From Labia minor (lineage: Eukaryota > Arthropoda > Insecta > Dermaptera > Spongiphoridae), in NCBI GenBank assembly GCA_963082975.1, contig OY720344.1, positions 8,853,580 to 8,917,579 on the forward strand: DNA of 64,000 nt, written 5' to 3'. The notes below the pieces were generated by a model. That model was not told the DNA's origin and did not search any database. It saw only the letters and a program-made list of their open reading frames with translations. The position numbers and the translations under genes are program-made. Each line of letters starts with the position of its first letter. The first letter of the stretch is position 1. Positions 1 to 7,900 of the stretch are shown here, piece by piece.

Positions 1-1627
1 ATAGACTTAGCCATTAGTGTCCTCACGCTGCTCATTCTGGCGACAGGTGAATAAGTATCAAAATAATCTATAGAATAAGTTTGGCTATATCCCTTGGCGA
101 CTAACCTGGCCTTTTTAGTATTATCATTTTTGGTCGTTAAGACAAAACGACTACCCACTATATTTTGATTTTCGTGTTTCCTGACCATTGTCCAAGTATC
201 GTTTTTAATTAATGTAATCATTTCTTTCCTCATGGCTGTTTTCCATAAGTTCGAGTCTTCTTGCAATAGTGCATCTTTAATTTTCAGTTCTACATTAAGT
301 CCTTGGACCTCTCCTTCGGTCGTTTCTATCGAGAGTTCATCTTCTGAACTTAAGACATCACTGTCTCTAGAGCTGGGAATTGTTTCTTCATCATTTTCAC
401 TTTCGGATTTTTTGTATTGATAGACTTTTCTGGGTCTTCCCCTATTTCCACTTTTAATCATTTTAGGACGTCCTCTTCCTCTCTGTTGGTCAATGTTATT
501 TTCGTCTATATCACTTTCTAAAGATGCATCATTATTATGTTTATCAATCATTATGTCCAAGCTGTTGTATTTTGAATTTTCTTCTAATAAATCATTAAAT
601 TTTAAATTATCTCCATTTTTATTATGAAATTCGTTTATAAATTTAATATCTCGAGTAATATGTACCCTTCTGGTCATGGGATCATATACTCTATAAGCTT
701 TGCTTTCCTCGCAATAACCTATAAAAATTCCTTCAATTGTTCTTGAATTTAATTTATTTTTATTATTTTTATTTAAAAAATGTACTCTCATACCAAAAGT
801 TCTTAAATGTGAGACATTAAATTTTTTGTTTGTAAGGATGTTATAAGGTATTTGTCCTTTTAAAGATGATGTTGGGCTTCTGTTCCTCAAATAACATGCA
901 GTTATTACTGCTTCTGCCCAAAAGGAATGTTCTAGATTTGCTTGTATTAACATACATCTCGTCATCTCCAATAGAGTCTTGTTCATACGTTCAGATAATC
1001 CATTTTGTTGGGGCGTATAAGGAACTGTTAATCTTCGCTTAATTCCTGATTTTTTTAAAAAATTATTAAATCTATTATTAATGTATTCTTTTCCATTATC
1101 TGATTGCAAATATTTAATCCTTTTATCTGTCATGTTTTCAATATAATTTTTATATTCAATAAATGCTTCAAAAGCTTGACTTTTGTATTTTAGAAATTTA
1201 ACTTCGCAATATCTGCTTGCTTCGTCTATAAAAGTAATGAAATATTTATTTCCACCGATAGACGTGGTTCTAAATGGTCCACAAATATCTGTATGGATTA
1301 TTTCCAATATTTCTAAATTTTTCTGTGAATTTGAATTTTTAAAAGGTGTTTGAGATAATTTTCCTTTAATGCATATTTCACAATTATCTAAATTTTCATT
1401 TAATATACTTTGGTCTAAACCGAAAACTTGATCTGATTTGGTTATTAGTTTTAAATCTCTTTCATTTAAATGTCCGTATCTTTTATGCCATATGTCTAAT
1501 TTTGATAATTTATTTTTATTTAAATAATATGAAAAATCATTTTTATCTTTATTTTTAATATTTTCATTTAAATAATATAATCCGTTCTCCTTTTTCTTAG
1601 CTGTAAACATTAGTTCGTCATTATTCA
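1..1627 (-). CDS. pol: Copia pol region: integrase, linker and start of reverse transcriptase (partial)
   Basis: Minus-strand translation shows the copia pol order. A zinc-binding GAG-pre-integrase segment (HKRYGHLNERDLK, later CEIC) lies at about 1375-1495. The integrase core follows, with its first catalytic Asp in HTDICGPF (about 1290), the second in LQSDNGKEY (about 1100) and the Glu region in NGLSERMNKTLLEM (about 975-1000). A long charged linker lies at about 215-640. The start of reverse transcriptase (ITLIKNDTWTMV, later YSPVARMSSVRTLMA) lies at 1-215 and leaves the window before the catalytic YVDD-type motif. Integrase would insert the cDNA and reverse transcriptase would copy the RNA. 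The region belongs to the same element as gag and is treated as a fossil part. Confidence 0.88.
421..485 (-). other. Two AT-hook-like motifs in the integrase-RT linker
   Basis: The minus-strand translation contains GRGRPK followed about ten residues later by RGRPRK. Both contain the RGRP core of the AT-hook, a small motif that binds the minor groove of AT-rich DNA. They sit in the basic part of the linker between integrase and reverse transcriptase, a region that in copia-type elements can contact chromatin. The motifs are seen directly. A role in targeting AT-rich satellite DNA is inference only. Confidence 0.6.
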
Positions 1628-2806
1628 TTATAAATGCATTATGATTTTTAATAAAACTTCAAAATTCTTATCAGTAAATGACCCGACAGATAATAAATTC
1701 GTTTTTAATTTGGGAACATATAGTACATCTGTTAATTCAATTTGTCTATTATTTATGTTAATAATCATATCACCAATACAATCAATATTTATTTTACTGT
1801 TATCGGCTAGTGTTAAACAATTTAGTTTTGGATGTCTTATATTTTCCAGTAATTCTTTATTATTTATCATGTGATTTGTACAGCCAGAATCTAAAATCCA
1901 ATCATTTTTATCATCAGTGACTTTTAGGGCTAACATATGAGTCGACTTAGATGGACATTGAGAAATTTTATGGCCTTCTCCCTTACAACGGAAACATATA
2001 ATTTTATTTTTAATTTCATTATTTGAATTACTAAATTTATTATAATCAGTTGACCTTTTATCCCTGTTGAAAAAATTATGTTTTTTATTCGTATTATATT
2101 TATTATTATTATTTTCATTATATTTATTTAAAGAATTATTTTTGTAAGGATTATTTTTAAAATTATAATTTTTATTAATAGGTCTATTTTTATTTCTATT
2201 TTTAATAAAGTTACTTTGATTTGAGGAATCGCCTTGACTTCCCCGACATTCAAACTCTTCCAATAATTTTATTTTTAAATTATCTAAAGATGGCAAAGTG
2301 TCTCTTGTTTCTATAGCACATCTAAAATTTTCATATTCGTCTGGTAGACTATATAATAATATTATACATAATAGTTCATCATTTATTATAAATTCAATAT
2401 CTTTTAATTTTTCTATAATTTCACAAAATGTATTTAAATAGTCATCCATATTATCACTTATATTCATTTTACTTAAAATTAGTTTCTTTAACAAATAAGC
2501 CTTTTTGGCTGGACCTTTACTTTCAAAGGTTTCCTTTAATTTATTCCATATTTCACTTGAGCTATTTAAATTTTTAACTATCCTTAATTCTCTAGGTGTT
2601 ATTGATAAAATTAGATCAGACTTAGCTTTTTGGTCCAGGAGATCCCATTTTTCAATCCCTTTCGTATCTTTTTCATCAATATTTGACCTTTTTTGGTTTC
2701 CGGAGACTATGTTCCAATATCCATTTTTTACTAGGATGGCTTCCATCTGAATCTTCCAGGTATCATAGTTGTGTCGGTGTAGTGGTTCAATTTTAAGAAA
2801 TTCCAT
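1628..2806 (-). CDS. gag: Copia gag with CCHC zinc knuckle and start of aspartic protease
   Basis: This is the gag and protease part of the retroelement polyprotein, which forms the virus-like particle and processes it. Residues 1 to about 30 resemble the short N-terminal domain of copia gags (DUF4219-like, with the H-x-NYDTW motif). About 50-190 is the helical gag domain (UBN2 / Retrotran_gag_2 type, containing the YLLKKL-type and SLPDEYENF motifs). About 195-265 is a basic Asn/Lys-rich linker. Residues 271-284 form a CCHC knuckle (C-x2-C-x4-H-x4-C) that would bind RNA. At 303-309 comes WILDSGC, carrying the D-S-G active-site motif of copia protease. The start was chosen because it follows the leader directly and begins with the expected MEFLKIEPL-type N-terminus. 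The poly-Asn linker reflects the strong A bias of the coding strand. Family identity is very secure. Activity is not claimed. Confidence 0.92.
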   Translation of the reverse strand: MEFLKIEPLHRHNYDTWKIQMEAILVKNGYWNIVSGNQKRSNIDEKDTKGIEKWDLLDQKAKSDLILSITPRELRIVKNLNSSSEIWNKLKETFESKGPAKKAYLLKKLILSKMNISDNMDDYLNTFCEIIEKLKDIEFIINDELLCIILLYSLPDEYENFRCAIETRDTLPSLDNLKIKLLEEFECRGSQGDSSNQSNFIKNRNKNRPINKNYNFKNNPYKNNSLNKYNENNNNKYNTNKKHNFFNRDKRSTDYNKFSNSNNEIKNKIICFRCKGEGHKISQCPSKSTHMLALKVTDDKNDWILDSGCTNHMINNKELLENIRHPKLNCLTLADNSKINIDCIGDMIININNRQIELTDVLYVPKLKTNLLSVGSFTDKNFEVLLKIIMHL

Positions 2807-2872
2807 TTTTTAAAAAATCCTTTTAAGATTAAAAAATATTTCCAATTATCACCCAATTACCCGCAGTGTTTA
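2807..2872 (-). other. 5' leader of the copia element
   Basis: This 66-bp AT-rich leader lies between the primer-binding site and the gag start codon. It ends in an A-rich run just before the ATG (AAAAAATGG context), which suits initiation in insect cells. No other motif is seen. Confidence 0.6.
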
Positions 2873-2887
2873 CCTGGGCCCATAACC
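2873..2887 (-). promoter_or_regulatory. Primer-binding site, copia type
   Basis: The coding strand reads GGTTATGGGCCCAGG immediately after the LTR end CCAACA. From memory, Drosophila copia has almost the same motif at this place (GGTTATGGGCCCAG), where it pairs with an internal part of initiator tRNA-Met rather than the tRNA 3' end. The position and the match make this a confident functional assignment. The tRNA identity is carried over from Drosophila copia and was not tested here. Confidence 0.8.
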
Positions 2888-3019
2888 TGTTGGAGTTTTA
2901 AATGTGTTTAATGAAAATGCACTGTTCGAGTTTGAATGTGTTTTTAATACAAGGTGAACATTTACTCTAAGGTCATACTATAAATATATATACAGGTAAG
3001 AAGGTGCAGGGTTACCAAC
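2888..3019 (-). repeat. Probable 5' LTR of the copia element (about 132 bp)
   Basis: The inner end is fixed by the adjoining primer-binding site. On the coding strand the LTR ends CCAACA, the usual CA-3' end. The outer end is placed at the matching inverted motif (plus-strand CCAAC at 3015-3019 against TGTTGG at 2888-2893), which gives about 132 bp, short but reasonable for insect copia elements. A TATA-like stretch at about 2979-2992 (TATATATATTTATA on the coding strand) is a plausible U3 promoter. The outer boundary is inferred, because the 3' LTR needed to confirm it is outside the window. Satellite-like sequence begins straight after it. Confidence 0.6.
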
Positions 3020-3071
3020 TTTAATATACTTTAACATTTCATTTTTTAATTTTCCCGTAAAAATTATGAAA
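3020..3071 (+). repeat. Truncated, diverged first monomer at the array edge
   Basis: The bases before the first complete island align with the 3' third of a monomer. The part from CATTTCATTTTTTAATTTTCC to the island is normal. The first 15-20 bases (TTTAATATACTTTAAC) fit the monomer only with substitutions and a small deletion. The unit is cut where the LTR begins, as expected if the retroelement inserted inside a monomer. Confidence 0.6.
3047..3066 (+). other. Second, A/T-only dyad upstream of the island (first copy)
   Basis: TAATTTT at 3047-3053 and AAAATTA at 3060-3066 are perfect inverted arms around CCCGTA, ending 5 bp before the GC island. In other monomers the loop changes (for example CAAGTA in place of CCCGTA) while both arms are kept. 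In others the left arm is shortened (TAATTTGCCCC) or the dyad is lost altogether. Its function is unknown. Confidence 0.6.
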
Positions 3072-3094
3072 GGTCATCGTAGGATGACCCTAGG
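3072..3094 (+). promoter_or_regulatory. GC-rich dyad island of the monomer (first copy): GGTCATC-GTAG-GATGACC plus CCTAGG
   Basis: The arms at 3072-3078 and 3083-3089 are a perfect 7-bp inverted repeat around GTAG, and the palindrome CCTAGG (3089-3094) overlaps the right arm. About 57% G+C here contrasts with about 14% in the rest of the unit. The block is present in essentially all of the roughly 400 monomers with few changes, while the flanks vary in length and sequence. The likely meaning is a binding site for a dimeric protein or a strong hairpin. No known box such as the CENP-B box is matched. Confidence 0.75.
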
Positions 3095-3393
3095 TTTTCG
3101 GCATAAAAAAATAATTATTAATCAGAAATATCAATAATATATTTTTTTAATATTTTTATGATGTAAAATGAACGAATTTATCATTTTTTTTAAAACATTT
3201 CATTTTTTGATTTTCCCGTAAAAATTATGAAAGGTCATCGTAGGATGACCCTAGGTTTTCAGCATAAAAAAATTATTATTCATCGGAAATATCAATAATA
3301 TATTTTTTTAATATTTTTATGATGTAAAATGAATGAATTTATTATTTATTTTAAAACATTTAATTTTCTAATTTGCCCCTAAAAATTATGAAA

Positions 3394-3528
3394 GGTCATC
3401 GTAGGATGACCCTAGGTTTAGGAAATGTCAATAATATATTTTTTTAATATTTTTATGATGTAAAATGAACGAATTTATTATTTAATTTAAAAATTTCATT
3501 TTTTAATTTTCCCGTAAAAATTATGAAA
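3394..3528 (+). repeat. Example of the short monomer class (about 135 bp)
   Basis: This class lacks about 26 bp after the island, so CCTAGGTTTAGGAAATGTC or CCTAGGTTTAAGAAATATC runs straight into the CAATAATATATTT tract. The monomer end before such an island usually has TTTGCCCCTA, TTTGACCCTA or TTTCCCCCTA instead of TTTTCCCGTA, so the two differences tend to travel together. Many copies recur through the array, for example near 4516, 5281, 7594, 9892, 26955, 50732 and 60541. Confidence 0.93.
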
Positions 3529-3689
3529 TGACATCGTAGGATGACCCTAGGTTTTCGGCATAAAAAAATAATTATTCATCAGAAATATCAATAATATATT
3601 TTTTTAATATTTTTATGATGTAAAATGAACGAATATATTATTTATTTTTAAAAATTTGATTTTTTAATTTTCCCGTAAAAATTATGAAA

Positions 3690-3850
3690 GGTCATCGTAG
3701 GATGACCCTAGATTTTCGGCATAAAAAAATAATTATTCATCAGAAATATCAATAATATATTTTTTTAATATTTTTATGATGTAAAATGAATTAATTTATT
3801 ATTTATTTTTATAAATTTTATTTTTTAATTTTCCCGTAAAAATTATGAAA
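3690..3850 (+). repeat. Example of the long monomer class (161 bp)
   Basis: This is the commonest class. It contains the GC island, then TTTTCGGCATAAAAAAATAA, ATTATTCATCAGAAATATC, a T-rich tract (AATATATTTTTTTAATATTT), TTATGATGTAAAATGAACGA, a variable TTTATTATTTATTTTTA stretch and the AT dyad TAATTTT-CCCGTA-AAAATTA. Subvariants include CAGCATAA or CAGCTTAA for CGGCATAA, AATCAG for CATCAG, CAGCAAT for CAGAAAT, and CCTAGATT for CCTAGGTT. Confidence 0.95.
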
Positions 3851-4792
3851 GGTCATCGTAGGATGACCCTAGGTTTTCAGCTTAAAAAAATAATTATTCA
3901 TCAGCAATATCAATAATATATTTTTTTAATATTTTTATGATGTAAAATGAACGAATATATTATTTATTTTTAAAAATTTCATTTTTTAATTTTCCCGTAC
4001 AAATTATGAAATGTTATCGTAGGATGACCCTAGGTTTTCAGCATAAAAAAATAATTATTCATCAGAAATATCAATAATATATTTTTTTAATATTTTTATG
4101 ATGTAAAATGAACGAATTTATTATTTATTTTTATAAATTTTATTTTTTAATTTTCCCGTAAAAATTATGAAAGGTCATCGTAGGATGACCCTAGATTTTC
4201 GGCATAAAAAAATAATTATTCATCAGAAATATCAATAATATATTTTTTTAATATTTTTATGATGTAAAATGAACGAATTTATTATTTATTTTTATAAATT
4301 TTATTTTTTAATTTTCCCGTAAAAATTATGAAAGGTTATCGTAGGATGACCCTAGGTTTTCAGCATAAAAAAATAATTATTCATCAGCAATATCAATAAT
4401 ATATTTTTTTAATATTTTTATGATGTAATATGAACGAATTTATTATTTTTTTTAAAACATTTCATTTTTTAATATTCCCGTAAAAATTATGAAAGGTCAT
4501 CGTAGGATGACCCTAGGTTTAGGAAATGTCAATAATATATTTTTTTAATATTTTTATGATGTAAAATGAACGAATTTATTATTTATTTTTAAAAAATTTC
4601 ATTTTTTAATTTTCCCGTAAAAATTATGAAAGGTCATCGTAGGATGACCCTAGGTTTTCAGCTTAAAAAAATAATTATTCATCAGAAATATCAATAATAT
4701 ATTTTTTTAATATTTTTATGATGTAAAATGAACGAATATATTATTTATTTTTAAAAATTTCATTTTTTAATTTTCCCGTAAAAATTATGAAA

Positions 4793-4939
4793 GGTCATCG
4801 TAGGATGACCCTAGATTTTCGGCATAAAAAAATAATTATTCATCAGAAATATTAATAATATATTTTTTTAATATTTTTATGATGTAAAATGAACGAATTT
4901 ATTATTTATTTTTAAAAATTTCATTTAAAAATAATGAAA
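4793..4939 (+). repeat. Example of the intermediate monomer class (147 bp)
   Basis: In this class the monomer end reads TTTCATTTAAAAATAATG, so about 14 bp containing most of the AT dyad (TTTTTAATTTTCCCG) are missing. Other copies end near 6160, 7240, 8460, 11840, 14810, 18050, 22930, 27045, 37950, 40080, 50820 and 63540. Since the dyad is lost but the class has been amplified, the dyad is dispensable in individual units, unlike the GC island. Confidence 0.92.
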
Positions 4940-7900
4940 GGTCATCGTAGGATGACCCTAGGTTTTCGGCATAAAAAAATAATTATTAATCAGAAATATC
5001 AATAATATATTTTTTTAATATTTTTATGATGTAAAATGAACGAATTTATTATTTTTTTTAAAACATTTCATTTTTTGATTTTCCCGTAAAAATTATGAAA
5101 GGTCATCGTAGGATGACCCTAGGTTTTCAGCATAAAAAAATTATTATTCATCGGAAATATCAATAATATATTTTTTTAATATTTTTATGATGTAAAATGA
5201 ATGAATTTATTATTTATTTTAAAACATTTCATTTTCTAATTTGCCCCTAAAAATTATGAAAGGTCATCGTAGGATGACCCTAGGTTTAGGAAATGTCAAT
5301 AATATATTTTTTTAATATTTTTATGATGTAAAATGAACGAATTTATTATTTATTTTTAAAAATTTCATTTTTTAATTTTCCCGTAAAAATTATGAAAGGT
5401 CATCGTAGGATGACCCTAGGTTTTCGGCATAAAATATAATTATTCATCAGAAATATCAATAATATATTTTTTTAATATTTTTATGATGTAAAATGAACGA
5501 ATTTATTATTTTTTTTAAAACATTTCATTTTTTAATTTGCCCCTAAAAATTATGAAAGGTCATCGTAGGATTACCCTAGGTTTAATAAATATCAATAATA
5601 TATTTTTTTAATATTTTTATGATGTAAAATGAACGAATTTATTATTTATTTTTAAAAATTTCATTTTTTAATTTTCAATTAATAATTATGAAAGGTCATC
5701 GTAGGATGACCCTAGGTTTTCGGCATAAAATATAATTATTCATCAGAAATATAAATAATATTTTTTTTTAATATTTTTATGATGTAAAATGAACGAATTT
5801 ATTATTTATTTTTAAAAAATTTCATTTTTTAATTTTCAAGTAATAATTATGAAAGGTCATCGTAGGATGACCCTAGGTTTTCGGCATAAGAAAATAATTA
5901 TTCATCAGAAATATCAATAATATATTTTTTTAATATTTTTATGATGTAAAAAGAACGAATTTATTATTTATTTTTAAAAATGTCATTTTTTAATTTTCCC
6001 CTAAAAATTATGAAAGGTCATCGTAGGATGACCCTAGGTTTTCGGCATAAAAAAATAATTATTAATCAGAAATATCAATAATATATTTTTTTAATATTTT
6101 TATGATGTAAAATGAACGAATTTATTATTTATTTTTAAAAATTTCATTTAAAAATAATGAAAGGTCATCGTAGGATGACCCTAGGTTTTCGGCATAAAAA
6201 AATAATTATTCATCAGAAATATCAATAATATATTTTTTTAATATTTTTATGATGTAAAATGAACCAATTTATTATTTATTTTTATAAATTTTATTTTTTA
6301 ATTTTCCCGTAAAAATTATGAAAGGTCATCGTAGGATGACCCTAGGTTTTCGGCATAATAAAATAATTATTCATCAGAAATATCAATAATATATTTTTTT
6401 AATATTTTTATGATGTAAAATGAACGAATTTATTATTTTTTTTAAAACATTTCATTTTTTGATTTTCCCGTAAAACTTATGAAAGGTCATCGTAGGATGA
6501 CCCTAGGTTTTCAGCATAAAAAAATAATTATTCATCAGAAATATCAATAATATATTTTTTTAATATTTTTATGATGTAAAATGAACGAATTTATTATTTA
6601 TTTTAAAACATTTCATTTTCTAATTTCCCCCTAAAAATTATGATTGGTCATCGTAGGATGACCCTAGGTTTAAGAAATATCAATAATATATTTTTTTAAT
6701 ATTTTTATGATGTAAAATGAACGAATTTATTATTTATTTTTAAAAATTTCATTTTTTAATTTTCAAGTAAAAATTATGAAAGGTCATCGTAGGATGACCC
6801 TAGGTTTTCGGCATAAAAAAATAATTATTCATCAGAAATATCAATAATATTTTTTTTTAATATTTTTATGATGTAAAATGAACGAATTTATTATTTATTT
6901 TTAAAAAATTTCATTTTTTAATTTTCCCGTAAAAATTATGAAAGGTCATCGTAGGATGACCCTAGGTTTTCGGCATAAAAAAATAATTATTCATCAGAAA
7001 TATCAATAATATATTTTTTTAATATTTTTATGATGTAAAATGAACGAATTTATTATTTTTTTTAAAAATGTCATTTTTTAATTTTCCCCTAAAAATTATG
7101 AAAGGTCATCGTAGGATGACCCTAGGTTTTCGGCATAAAAAAATAATTATTAATCAGAAATATCAATAATATATTTTTTTAATATTTTTATGATGTAAAA
7201 TGAACGAATTTATTATTTATTTTTAAAAATTTCATTTAAAAATAATGAAAGGTCATCGTAGGATGACCCTAGGTTTTCGGCATAAAAAAATAATTATTCA
7301 TCAGAAATATCAATAATATTTTTTTTTAATATTTTTATGATGTAAAATGAACGAATTTATTATTTATTTTTAAAAAATTTCATTTTTTAATTTTCCCGTA
7401 AAAATTATGAAAGGTCATCGTAGGATGACCCTAGGTTTTCGGCATAAAAAAATAATTATTAATCAGAAATATCAATAATATATTTTTTTAATATTTTTAT
7501 GATGTAAAATGAACGAATTTATTATTTTTTTTAAAACATTTCATTTTCTAATTTGCCCCTAAAAATTATGAAAGGTCATCGTAGGATGACCCTAGGTTTA
7601 GGAAATGTCAATAATATATTTTTTTAATATTTTTAGGATGTAAAATGAACGAATTTATTATTTATTTTTAAAAATTTCATTTTTTAATTTTCCCGTAAAA
7701 ATTATGAAAGGTCATCGTAGGATGACCCTAGGTTTTCGGCAAAAAAAAAATTATTCATCAGAAATATCAATAATATATTTTTTTAATATTTTTATGATGT
7801 AAAATGAACGAATTTATTATTTATTTTAAAACATTTCATTTTTTAATTTGCCCCTAAAAATTATGAAAGGTCATCGTAGGATTACCCTAGGTTTAAGAAA

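Larger units (their letters stand above)
1..3019 (-). mobile_element. Ty1/copia LTR retrotransposon, 5' part, cut by the left window edge
   Basis: A Ty1/copia-superfamily element lies on the minus strand. Its parts, in coding order, are a 5' LTR (about 2888-3019), a primer-binding site (2873-2887), a leader, gag plus protease (about 1628-2806), then integrase, linker and the start of reverse transcriptase (1 to about 1627). Integrase placed before reverse transcriptase is the order that defines Ty1/copia against Ty3/gypsy. The rest of reverse transcriptase, RNase H and the 3' LTR must lie left of the window. About one break is visible, so it is treated as a fossil, probably fairly young because the domains are still easy to recognise. 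The outer end of the LTR abuts satellite DNA directly, suggesting insertion into the array. No envelope-like gene is seen in the visible part. Confidence 0.93.

Noticed and set aside
232-420. Plus-strand 62-aa reading frame
   Set aside because: It lies antisense to the acidic pol linker of the copia element. Its Ser-rich composition is the shadow of acidic codons, and no family is recognised.
1641-1874. Plus-strand 77-aa reading frame
   Set aside because: It is the antisense shadow of the protease part of gag.
1930-2118. Minus-strand 62-aa Ile-rich reading frame
   Set aside because: It is an out-of-frame shadow of the Asn/Lys-rich linker of gag.
2505-2750. Plus-strand 81-aa reading frame
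   Set aside because: It is antisense to the gag helical domain.
2915-2935. Pol III B-box-like TGTTCGAGTTT in the LTR
   Set aside because: The match is weak, there is no A box at proper spacing and no SINE or tRNA structure. It lies inside the LTR.
2968-2978. AAGGTCAT in the LTR resembling the start of the satellite island
   Set aside because: An 8-base match without the second arm or CCTAGG is expected by chance. It does not show common origin.
3072-3110. CENP-B box in the monomer
   Set aside because: Only isolated TTCG cores are present (TTTTCGGCAT, and TTCGTTCATT on the other strand). The required CGGG half at the right spacing is missing.
3690-3850. Hammerhead-ribozyme-like pieces on the minus strand (CTGATGA, then about 19 bases later CGAAA, then the island hairpin)
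   Set aside because: Some satellites do carry hammerheads, so it was checked. The segment between the two core pieces does not form a closed stem II (A opposite C at its base), six bases sit unpaired before the hairpin, and no stem I pairing is found. Common variants change the core to CTGATTA or CCGATGA.
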